Below are positions 1-6,611 of a stretch of DNA of 7,294 nucleotides, one piece after another (positions within the stretch are counted from its first letter, which is position 1; each line of letters starts with the position of its first letter). This DNA comes from Gammaproteobacteria bacterium. Its GTDB lineage: Bacteria > Pseudomonadota > Gammaproteobacteria > Steroidobacterales > SZUA-146. The stretch spans positions 1 through 7,294 of the forward strand of contig QIGP01000107.1 in the NCBI GenBank assembly GCA_003228965.1, read 5' to 3'. The notes under the pieces were generated by a model. It was not told where the DNA came from and did not search any database. It saw nothing but the letters and a program-made list of their open reading frames with translations. A program made the translations under genes and the position numbers.

Positions 1-530
1 CTTTGCGAATGGCGATTAACTTGTCGATTACCCAGCTGCGTCGAACCAATGTCGTGCGCACCCTTGAACAGGCGCTGGTCAAATATGGGCTGGAACCCGC
101 ACAACTTGAAATGGAAATCTCGGAACGCGGCGACATCGGTAGCGACCAGCGTATCGTGCGCCAGCTACACGAACTCAAAGCGATTGGCGTACGCCTTTCT
201 CTTGACGATTTCGGCACAGGTGATACAGCTATCGACTATCTGAAGAAGCTGCCCATCGATATTTTGAAACTGGATCGCTCCTATGTATCGGGCGCACTCG
301 AAAACGGCGCAGATTCGGTAATAACGTCAGCGCTTATTTCGTTAGCAAGAAACATGAACCTCACAGTCATTGCCGAAGGCATCGAATCCAAAGAACAGTA
401 CGAGCTACTGCGCTCATGGAAATGTCATCTCTACCAGGGCTACTACTGCTCTGCGGCCATACCTAGCGACGACTTTTTAAAACTTTACGACAACACGTCC
501 AAACCCGTTCTACAGGAACTGCACTCATGA
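1..530 (+). CDS. EAL-domain cyclic-di-GMP phosphodiesterase, C-terminal part (5' end outside window)
   Basis: This is the last ~175 residues of an EAL domain, whose family hydrolyses cyclic-di-GMP to pGpG in the cytoplasm. The frame is open at the left edge, so the gene starts upstream; the EAL signature itself and any N-terminal sensor or GGDEF domain are not visible. Counting from base 3, the visible family residues are N6 in INLS, E38 and E41 in EISE, D68-D69 in LDDFGTG, K89 in LKLDR, E125 in AEGIE and Q145 in YQGYY. The Mg2+-binding and catalytic set in this part is therefore complete, and activity is plausible. The loop-6 motif, usually DFGTGYSS, reads DFGTGDTA here, a departure at the Tyr-Ser positions. 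The stop overlaps the start of the next gene in an ATGA, implying an operon and translational coupling with a diguanylate cyclase. The family call is firm; the full architecture is unknown. Confidence 0.93.
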   Translation, partial: LRMAINLSITQLRRTNVVRTLEQALVKYGLEPAQLEMEISERGDIGSDQRIVRQLHELKAIGVRLSLDDFGTGDTAIDYLKKLPIDILKLDRSYVSGALENGADSVITSALISLARNMNLTVIAEGIESKEQYELLRSWKCHLYQGYYCSAAIPSDDFLKLYDNTSKPVLQELHS

Positions 531-3500
531 ACGACAATCGATTGGCACCTACTCCGGGTCGCCTGCTACTCAAACAAATGGCGGCTGCGCTTGTGCTATT
601 TATCAGCACATCCCTGGCCTTCGCTGAGGTAGGTAACCCCATGAGATTCGGTCACCTTGGAATGGGAGAAGGCCTGTCGCAAAGTACCGTTAACGTCATG
701 TACCAGGATCAAACGGGTTTTCTCTGGTTTGGCACCGAAAACGGACTTAATCGCTACGACGGCAATCGCGTTAATCAGTACAAGCGTGACCCGGGCGACC
801 CTAACTCACTGGGCGCAGATTTTATTTGGGATATGACAGAAGACGCCCACGGAAACCTGTGGATCGGAACCAACGGTGGCGGCGTTGCGCGCTGGAATGT
901 CACTACCGACAGCTTTACGTCTTACCGACACAATCCGGACGACGAACACAGTATTTCCATGGATATCGTACGGGCCATCACCTACACAACAGACGGCTCG
1001 GTCTGGTTAGGCACAAACGGTGCCGGGCTTAACCGGCTCAACCCCACTACCGGAAAGTCAGAACACTTTCGCTACGACGAAAACGACGTGAACTCACTGG
1101 CCGACGATGAAGTATTTGAACTCATGCAGGACAGTCGCGGCATTATTTGGGTAGCGACCAACAACGGCTTGAGCCGCTTTGATCCCATAACCCGAAGCTT
1201 CGAAAATTTCCGCCACAACGCGAGTAACAACAACTCGATTAGCAGCAACCAGGTCAGGGCAATATTCGAAGACAAACAAGGCATACTGTGGTTTGGTACG
1301 CGCGCCTCGGGCCTCAACCGTTTCGACCGCGAAACCGGCGTGTTTACGCGCTTTCAACACGACGAAGGCAACGCCCAAACGCTCAGTCACAACGGCGTTC
1401 GCAGCATCTTCGAGGACAATGCCGGCCGCCTCTGGATTGGCACAAATCAAGGTCTCAATCTTTTTGACCGTCAGCGCAATCGTTTCTTCCACTACAAACA
1501 CGATCGCTCTGACCCAGGCAGCCTCAGCGACTCTTACATCATGTCGTTGTACCAGGATCGTTCCGGAATTCTATGGGTAGGTACACGATCAAAAGGCGCC
1601 AGCAAGTGGAATCCTCGTAGCTGGGGTTTCGGCCACTTCTCACCCGATCGGCTGAGCAACGGCAACGTCACTTCGTTCGCAGAAGACCGCAGCAAAACAC
1701 TTTGGGTAGGCACGTTTGGCGGCGGCCTTAACAAAATTAATCGCACAACAGGCGACGTTACGTTTATCACCAAAGACTCAACCGAAGCTCCTGTGATATC
1801 CGACAACCACATCATGTCGACGCTAATTACGGCACGCAACGAGCTGTGGCTTGGCACTATGGTCGCAGGTATCGACCGGGTGAACCTTGAAACCAACGAA
1901 GTTACAAACTTCCGCCACGACCCTGAGGACGAAAAGACCCTCTCCAGCAATGGCATTATGGCCTTGTTCGAAGATCGCGAAGGCAACATCTGGATAGGCA
2001 CTTTCGGCGGCGGAGTCAACAGAATAGCCACCGACGGCTCAATTCAACGCTTTCCCTATTCGGCCTCGCCAAGCGAAGGCATAGCAGGCGCACGCGCCAC
2101 CACGTTTGCACAGGACCGAACGGGACGCATCTGGATTGGTACCGACGGCGGCGGCTTGAGCATTTTTACTCCTCAGAGCGGTTACTTTCACACCTACCGC
2201 CACAATCAGAAAGACCCTGAGTCGATTAGTGCGGATACGATTTACGACATCCACAGGGACATCAACGGGACCATGTGGTTGGGCACCCAGGGCGGCGGAC
2301 TGGCGCGCGCTGTCGGTGACCTGAATCAGCCGGACTCATTGAAATTCGAACGATTTATTCCAACCTCTGGCCCCGCTATCAACAACGTGGTCTACGGCAT
2401 AGAATCGGACACCGACGGTGATTTATGGCTGTCAACGAACTTCGGCATTAGCCAGTACTCTGTAGCAACAGACAAAGTAGCGAACTTCCATCGCAATCAT
2501 GGCCTGCAAAGCGAAGAGTATAACTTTGGCGCTCACTACCGTAGCGCAACCGGGCAGCTGTTCTTTGGCGGTGCAAACGGATTCAATGCTTTCTATCCTT
2601 CTGATCTTGGCATTAACACAACACCACCAAAAGTCGTGCTAACAAAAATTTCTCTGCTTAACAAACCGATCGACATCGGCAAGCCTCACTGGCTCGCCAA
2701 CGCACTCGAGCTTAGCCATCGCGATGACGTGCTGTCGATTGAATTCAGCGCACTGGATTTTGCCGCACCTTCGCAAAACCAGTTTGCTTACAAACTCGAA
2801 GGATTTGACCCTGAGTGGATCGAAGCTGGTAACAAACGTCACGTAACCTATACCAACCTTGATGCCGGCGACTACCGCTTTATAGTCCGGGCTGCGAACA
2901 GCGATGGCGTGTGGCAAACAGACGAAATGGCGCTCAGCCTGACCACAGCGCCCGCGCCGTGGAACAGCCCTATGGCCTACATTGGCTACTTCCTGATGGC
3001 TATGGGTGCAGCAGCCCTCGCCTGGTCCATACACCAGAAACAACTGCGCCGGGAAGCGGGGTACCGACGCCGACTTGAGAAAGACGTTCAGGAACGCACA
3101 CGCGAACTCGCAGCACGTAACGGAGAACTCAAACAGCTCAACAAGCGGTTCCTGCAAGCAAGTATCACCGACCCCTTAACCGGACTGCGCAATCGACGAT
3201 TCGTATTTGAGGAAATCGCCAAAGACATCGACGTGGTTCGCAGGCGCTATCAAACCAATCCTGGAACTACACCGAAAGATGAGTCGACCAACTCTGATCA
3301 GTCTGATTTTATATTTATGATGATTGACCTGGACAACTTCAAGCCTGTAAACGATACGTGCGGACACAGTGCAGGCGACGAAATGTTGCTGCAAGTTCGC
3401 GACCTGTTGTTGGCGTGTTGCCGCTCGTCAGACGCTGTTATTCGCTGGGGCGGGGACGAGTTCCTGGTGATTGGACGCTACTCCGACTTACGTCAGGGCG

Positions 3501-3850
3501 AGGTGCTCGCCGAACGCATTCGTTCACGCATGGAAAGCGCAGTATTCTCAGTTGGCAACGGTCAGGCCACGCGCACCACAGCTTCTATTGGTATTACAGG
3601 CTTCCCGTTCGCTCGCTCAAAACCAGACCTCATGGATTGGGAACAATTACTAAGCCTGGCCGATACGGCCATGTACCGCGCCAAAGTTACCCGAAACGCC
3701 TGGGTCTCCATTGTGTCGACACCCCAAAGCAGCAGCGTCATTAATCCCTTTTACAGCTTCCGCGATCATACCGATGCGATGGTTGAGCAGGGTATGTTGC
3801 AACTTCGAAGCTCACACGACACCAATATCGACCTCGCAGTTGAGGGTTAA
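527..3850 (+). CDS. Periplasmic two-propeller (Reg_prop/Y_Y_Y) sensor diguanylate cyclase, GGDEF
   Basis: Predicted inner-membrane sensor enzyme that makes cyclic-di-GMP from two GTP in response to a periplasmic signal. Residues 1-33 form a signal peptide (hydrophobic core ~19-30, likely cleavage after AFA). Residues ~35-695 carry fourteen blade motifs of the type [LIV]W[IVLF]GT..GGL.R, about 45 residues apart, matching two seven-bladed propellers. A Y_Y_Y domain follows (~700-800; YKLEGFDPEW, DAGDYRF), then a membrane segment (~816-838), a coiled coil (~846-876) and a GGDEF domain (~877-1050). The GGDEF domain has DPLTGLRNRR at 882, metal-binding D934 in DLDNFK, GGDEF at 975-979, and RSSD at 966-969, five residues upstream, matching the product-inhibition site. 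Insertions or extensions: a polar stretch at ~905-927 and a ~50-residue C-terminal tail. The ATG has AGGA nine bases upstream and overlaps the EAL stop by four bases. The same sensor layout is known from Bacteroides hybrid two-component sensors, where a kinase replaces GGDEF. The ligand is unknown. Confidence 0.94.
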   Translation: MNDNRLAPTPGRLLLKQMAAALVLFISTSLAFAEVGNPMRFGHLGMGEGLSQSTVNVMYQDQTGFLWFGTENGLNRYDGNRVNQYKRDPGDPNSLGADFIWDMTEDAHGNLWIGTNGGGVARWNVTTDSFTSYRHNPDDEHSISMDIVRAITYTTDGSVWLGTNGAGLNRLNPTTGKSEHFRYDENDVNSLADDEVFELMQDSRGIIWVATNNGLSRFDPITRSFENFRHNASNNNSISSNQVRAIFEDKQGILWFGTRASGLNRFDRETGVFTRFQHDEGNAQTLSHNGVRSIFEDNAGRLWIGTNQGLNLFDRQRNRFFHYKHDRSDPGSLSDSYIMSLYQDRSGILWVGTRSKGASKWNPRSWGFGHFSPDRLSNGNVTSFAEDRSKTLWVGTFGGGLNKINRTTGDVTFITKDSTEAPVISDNHIMSTLITARNELWLGTMVAGIDRVNLETNEVTNFRHDPEDEKTLSSNGIMALFEDREGNIWIGTFGGGVNRIATDGSIQRFPYSASPSEGIAGARATTFAQDRTGRIWIGTDGGGLSIFTPQSGYFHTYRHNQKDPESISADTIYDIHRDINGTMWLGTQGGGLARAVGDLNQPDSLKFERFIPTSGPAINNVVYGIESDTDGDLWLSTNFGISQYSVATDKVANFHRNHGLQSEEYNFGAHYRSATGQLFFGGANGFNAFYPSDLGINTTPPKVVLTKISLLNKPIDIGKPHWLANALELSHRDDVLSIEFSALDFAAPSQNQFAYKLEGFDPEWIEAGNKRHVTYTNLDAGDYRFIVRAANSDGVWQTDEMALSLTTAPAPWNSPMAYIGYFLMAMGAAALAWSIHQKQLRREAGYRRRLEKDVQERTRELAARNGELKQLNKRFLQASITDPLTGLRNRRFVFEEIAKDIDVVRRRYQTNPGTTPKDESTNSDQSDFIFMMIDLDNFKPVNDTCGHSAGDEMLLQVRDLLLACCRSSDAVIRWGGDEFLVIGRYSDLRQGEVLAERIRSRMESAVFSVGNGQATRTTASIGITGFPFARSKPDLMDWEQLLSLADTAMYRAKVTRNAWVSIVSTPQSSSVINPFYSFRDHTDAMVEQGMLQLRSSHDTNIDLAVEG

Positions 3851-3915
3851 TATCGAATAGTTTCAGGTACTCGTATTGCGCCAGCCTGTCATACGGTAGA
3901 CTCATCCGTCCAGAG

Positions 3916-3946
3916 ACTCTAAATGTCTTAAAGACCTGAGAGTACC
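3916..3946 (+). promoter_or_regulatory. Possible leader hairpin covering the ribosome binding site of the 371-residue protein gene
   Basis: ACTCT (3916-3920) can pair with AGAGT (3939-3943), enclosing a second inverted repeat, GTCTT-A-AAGAC (3925-3935). The right arm overlaps GAGAG (3938-3942), the only Shine-Dalgarno-like sequence before the GTG start at 3947. A competing arm, GGTACTC (3866-3872), could pair with GAGTACC (3940-3946) over the same site. Both pairings are short, so a control function is inference only. No strong promoter was recognised in the 96-bp gap; TTGCGC (3876) and TAGACT (3897) are only a weak candidate with a 15-base spacer. Confidence 0.2.
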
Positions 3947-5062
3947 GTGACCACACACGCAATCACTCCCGACATACCTCCTGCATCAATTAGCGAAGCT
4001 CAGGTCGGTAAGCAATTCGCCGCCCTGCTCGACAGCGGCTGCCCACTGCGACCTCAAGGTAGCGCCAAAACCGACCCCAAGCGTATGCTTCAACGCCAGA
4101 AACCGCGTAATCTGGTCACGCTGGACGGTCATCGCTACTTTCTGACTAACGTGCGCCGAGATCTGCAGTTTCGTTTCTTTGTTGGCTACGTACAGCTCGG
4201 CAACCCTCGCGTTGCCGAACATCGAAGAGCGCTGTTCCCACGAATTTTCTACAAGGACTCATCCTTGGTGTGGCGCGTCGCTACTCACTACATCAATAGC
4301 GAAAACGAACACTGGATTGGTAAAGGTGACATCAAACCTGTCATAGAAGGCGGGCAGACAAACTGGTACAGCGCAGAAGAGACCACCAATCTTCCCTTTG
4401 AAATTCAGACCGCGCTCGACCAGGTTAGTCGTCGCGTTAAAGCACCGGTCCCCGACCGACGTGCGTTGTCATTGATACTTAAGAACGCACCGGATGATCG
4501 TGTAGAACCTTACGCCGATTTTTCCAAACCTCGCCTTGATGCAATGAACGATGCGAAGAAACGTATATACAACAATAAGCCTGTCGCGTGGTTTAGCGAC
4601 GACAACGACCCAAATTCCCTGCAATTCGCGAAGGGTTTTGCACCTGATTTCGAAAACGGTTTAATTGCGTCGAGCAGTTCGCGCAGCAAACTCTACGGTG
4701 GAGCGATCATGCGCTTCCGAATTAGCTCCCAAAACCGGCGAATTCAGTACTTGTTCATGCGCGCACCAACCCAAAGCTGGATTATCCCTCCACAGCCTGT
4801 CGTACTCGACCTGATGAGTTTCGGCGTACACAGCGTAGAAGCGCACGTAGACGAAAAATTGTGCATCCCGGGTTACGAATTCCACTTTGCAGACGACGAA
4901 GAAGACGACGGTGTCTTTTCGCAAATACCAAAGGGTTACGCTGGGGAATCCAGCACTATCGATCCGCAGAGGGCCGACGCTTCGCCATGGACACACAACA
5001 TGCCAATCATTAAGAATTTTCATGCCGCCCTGCCTGGTCTTGTTAAACACGCGGGATTCTGA
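3947..5062 (+). CDS. Uncharacterised 371-residue soluble protein
   Basis: I do not recognise this family and assign no function. An in-frame TAA at 3929 makes GTG 3947 the first plausible start, with GAGAG four bases before it; the next in-frame ATG, at codon 47 (MLQRQK), would remove the N-terminus. The protein has no signal peptide or membrane segment and is probably cytoplasmic. It is mixed alpha/beta in appearance, with an N-terminal segment rich in aromatics and arginine (DGHRYFLTNVRRDLQFRFF, ~60-80), motifs such as WRVATHYINSENEHWIGKGD (~106-125), and a second aromatic-rich half (YLFMRAPTQSWIIPPQPVVL, ~266-285). There is an acidic run, DDEEDD, at 316-321. Two cysteines lie in CPL (~32) and LCIPG (~305); no zinc-site or nucleotide-binding pattern is evident. 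Codon use and composition match its neighbours, so it is probably a real, resident gene. It stands alone, 96 bp after the cyclase gene and convergent with the dehydrogenase gene, so context says little about its role. Confidence 0.85.
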   Translation: MTTHAITPDIPPASISEAQVGKQFAALLDSGCPLRPQGSAKTDPKRMLQRQKPRNLVTLDGHRYFLTNVRRDLQFRFFVGYVQLGNPRVAEHRRALFPRIFYKDSSLVWRVATHYINSENEHWIGKGDIKPVIEGGQTNWYSAEETTNLPFEIQTALDQVSRRVKAPVPDRRALSLILKNAPDDRVEPYADFSKPRLDAMNDAKKRIYNNKPVAWFSDDNDPNSLQFAKGFAPDFENGLIASSSSRSKLYGGAIMRFRISSQNRRIQYLFMRAPTQSWIIPPQPVVLDLMSFGVHSVEAHVDEKLCIPGYEFHFADDEEDDGVFSQIPKGYAGESSTIDPQRADASPWTHNMPIIKNFHAALPGLVKHAGF

Positions 5063-5150
5063 CGCTCCACAATGGCAACAGGACGCGGTCGACAAACGAT
5101 TTCACTTGCCAACAAACTTTGAGCAAAGACCGGGCGAGCAAACGTCAGGC

Positions 5151-5181
5151 AAAAAAACCCTCGATAGTTGCGCATAGAGGG
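5151..5181 (-). terminator. Rho-independent terminator of the leucine dehydrogenase gene
   Basis: Read on the - strand, CCCTC (5181-5177 region) pairs with GAGGG (5162-5158) around a loop of about 14 bases, and two more A-T pairs are possible inside after one mismatch. Seven T residues (complement of the A run 5151-5157) follow directly. The hairpin lies about 70 bases beyond the dehydrogenase stop codon, the expected position. On the + strand no T run follows the stem, so it is unlikely to terminate the convergent gene efficiently. Confidence 0.82.
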
Positions 5182-5248
5182 CTCCTGTTCAGTTGGCGTA
5201 CTCCGCGAGCCCCAAGTTAACAGGCCTGCGAGTTAGCCTGGCATCAAC

Positions 5249-6328
5249 TTAAGAAGCCAGTTTATCCACCATGGGCGTTACGCGCCCTTCACGAATCCTG
5301 TTTTGAGCTAGCGCGTCCGCAATCACGTGGGTGCCCGTGTCGGTAGCCGATGCTTCCAGGAATATAGCCCGCAGTCGTGGACCAATAGCGTCCACTCTGG
5401 CGGCCACTTGCGCTTCACTCACGTCGCCGTAATATTCGCCTTCCGCACTGACAATTCCGCCCGCGTTTATCACGTAGTCAGGAACGTACAAAATATTGGC
5501 ACTACGCAGCTGCTCTCCATCTTCGGGGGTCGCAAGCTGATTGTTCGCCGCTCCCGCGACAACGCTTGCTTTCAACGTGCCAAGCGAACGTTCGTTAATC
5601 ACTGCACCCAGTGCGCATGGAGCAAGAACGTCTACGTCTGCACCGATGATATCGTCTGTACTGACAACTTGTGCTGCAAATTCCCTGCCTACAACGTTGC
5701 AGCGTTCTCTATTAATGTCTGCAACAGTCAGCAGCGCACCCGCTTCATGCAAATGACGACACAGGTGATAGCCAACGCCTCCTAATCCTTGCACAGCCAC
5801 ACGAACACCCTGCAATGAAGAAGCACCGAGGTGATGGGACGCAGCTTCTCTAATGCCAACGTACACACCACGCGCAGTCCAGGGTGACGGGTCGCCACCT
5901 GCCGAGGAACCGCGTTGACTCAAACCGCTGACAAATTTCGTTTGCGTGGCGACTTCTTCCATATCAGCAACACGTACACCGACGTCTTCCGCCGTAATGT
6001 AGTCGCCAGATTGCGCGTCGATCGCGCGACCGAACGCACGAAACAATTCGGCCGTTTTGTCTTTGGCCGCATCACCAAGAATGACCGCCTTGCCGCCGCC
6101 AAAGCGAATTTCGGCAAGGGCGTTTTTGTAACTCATACCGCGCGAAAGCCTTAACGCGTCGGTAAGGGCTTCGTCATCGTTCGCGTAGCTCCACATACGG
6201 CAACCACCGGCGGCCGGGCCCAGGACTGTACTGTGGATCGCAATGATGGCGTTCAGCCCCGACGCTTTGTCGTGACAAAAAACCATACGCTCATGAGCGT
6301 CGAATTCGGGGTGTTCTAACACTTTCAT
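5249..6328 (-). CDS. NAD-dependent leucine (branched-chain amino acid) dehydrogenase
   Basis: Predicted cytoplasmic enzyme that reversibly deaminates leucine, and usually valine and isoleucine, to the 2-oxo acid with NAD+, the first step of branched-chain amino acid catabolism. At 359 residues it matches the ~360-residue leucine dehydrogenase family. The N-terminal catalytic domain has GPAAGGCRMW (37-46), K68 in MSYKNA, GGGK80 and D115 in ITAEDVG; as I recall, Lys68 and Lys80 carry the same numbers in characterised Bacillus enzymes. The Rossmann domain has VQGLGGVG (glycines at 181-186), followed by D204 in VADIN, an acidic end to the second strand that favours NAD over NADP. AGAANNQLA and PDYVINAGGIV are typical substrate/cofactor-side motifs. 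The ATG is preceded by AGGAG (6339-6335) with a six-base spacer. The gene is divergent from an Lrp/AsnC-family regulator, which probably controls it, and ends at a clear terminator. Valine or phenylalanine dehydrogenase activity is a less likely alternative, since sequence alone does not fix the preferred substrate. Confidence 0.93.
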   Translation of the reverse strand: MKVLEHPEFDAHERMVFCHDKASGLNAIIAIHSTVLGPAAGGCRMWSYANDDEALTDALRLSRGMSYKNALAEIRFGGGKAVILGDAAKDKTAELFRAFGRAIDAQSGDYITAEDVGVRVADMEEVATQTKFVSGLSQRGSSAGGDPSPWTARGVYVGIREAASHHLGASSLQGVRVAVQGLGGVGYHLCRHLHEAGALLTVADINRERCNVVGREFAAQVVSTDDIIGADVDVLAPCALGAVINERSLGTLKASVVAGAANNQLATPEDGEQLRSANILYVPDYVINAGGIVSAEGEYYGDVSEAQVAARVDAIGPRLRAIFLEASATDTGTHVIADALAQNRIREGRVTPMVDKLAS

Positions 6329-6366
6329 GCAGTTCTCCTATCCCTAAGGAAAGTCGATGCGAGCCG

Positions 6367-6394
6367 TTACTGGCTTGCCGGTTACCACCAGTAA
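6367..6394. repeat. 7-bp inverted repeat upstream of the leucine dehydrogenase gene
   Basis: TTACTGG (6367-6373) and CCAGTAA (6388-6394) form a perfect inverted repeat with a 14-base spacer, 39 bases upstream of the dehydrogenase start. GTTAC/GTAAC also recurs at 6366, 6381 and 6407. It lies in the predicted 5' untranslated region or near the promoter, so it could be an operator half-site pair or an RNA hairpin. The symmetry is seen directly; the function is inferred. Confidence 0.35.
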
Positions 6395-6413
6395 TTGCTT
6401 TCGATAGTAACTA

Positions 6414-6419
6414 ATTGTA
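6414..6419 (-). promoter_or_regulatory. Candidate -10 box for the leucine dehydrogenase gene
   Basis: On the - strand 6419-6414 reads TACAAT, a five-of-six match to the sigma-70 -10 consensus in an AT-rich stretch, giving a leader of roughly 80 bases. No good -35 hexamer lies 16-18 bases upstream (AGATTA at 17), which would fit a promoter that needs an activator such as the divergent Lrp-type protein. Weakly supported. Confidence 0.25.
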
Positions 6420-6543
6420 CCCAGATTGGATCGAATTAATCTTTAAATCTCGACGTTCTGAAGGCAATCCCGGACCATCTCCATAACAGTGAGACAATAT
6501 ATTAGACGCCTAGATTATCGCGATTTTAGCGAAATAAAAGCGC

Positions 6544-6571
6544 TATTACTGCTCATATTTGCTAGTATAAT
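6544..6571 (+). promoter_or_regulatory. Candidate sigma-70 promoter of the Lrp/AsnC-family regulator gene
   Basis: TATAAT (6566-6571) is a perfect -10 hexamer, 40 bases before the regulator's ATG. The matching -35 is poor (GCTATT or TATTAC around 6542-6549, 16-18 bases upstream). The predicted start site falls near 6578, inside the palindrome at 6572-6584, giving a leader of about 34 bases. Confidence 0.5.
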
Positions 6572-6584
6572 GCATAGACTATGC
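6572..6584. promoter_or_regulatory. Perfect 13-bp palindrome at the regulator start site, candidate autoregulatory operator
   Basis: GCATAG-A-CTATGC is a perfect 6+1+6 palindrome that begins directly after the TATAAT box and spans the predicted transcription start, where a bound protein would block RNA polymerase. Lrp/AsnC proteins bind as dimers to short, often imperfect palindromes in AT-rich DNA and commonly repress their own genes, so the adjacent regulator is the natural candidate. Binding is inferred from position and symmetry only. Confidence 0.4.
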
Positions 6585-6611
6585 TTATATTTAATGAATG
6601 CGAACTAATTT

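Noticed and set aside
1094..1501. Open - strand frame of 135 codons
   Set aside because: Lies entirely inside the propeller-encoding gene, shows no family motifs and has no good start context; it reflects the repeated codon pattern of the blades.
1534..2031. Open - strand frame of 165 codons
   Set aside because: Antisense to the propeller repeats; its repetitive content mirrors the blade motifs on the other strand.
700..2600. Regular ~135-base periodicity that might suggest a tandem DNA repeat or array
   Set aside because: The periodicity is at protein level (one propeller blade per ~45 residues); the copies are diverged in DNA and lie within one reading frame, so it is neither CRISPR nor a satellite.
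2639..3157. Open - strand frame of 172 codons
   Set aside because: Antisense to the Y_Y_Y, membrane and coiled-coil parts of the cyclase, whose motifs clearly set the coding frame.
3358..3744. Open + strand frame of 128 codons within the GGDEF region
   Set aside because: Out of frame with GGDEF and I-site motifs that are intact in the main frame.
4661..5095. Open - strand frame of 144 codons
   Set aside because: Mostly antisense to the 371-residue gene, with no recognisable motif and no ribosome binding site.
5221..5228. CAGGCCTG palindrome after the dehydrogenase stop
   Set aside because: An 8-bp palindrome is expected by chance at this scale, and it has no T run or useful position; the real terminator is at 5151-5181.
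5327..5785. Open + strand frame of 152 codons
   Set aside because: Antisense to the dehydrogenase gene, whose catalytic and NAD motifs confirm the - strand.
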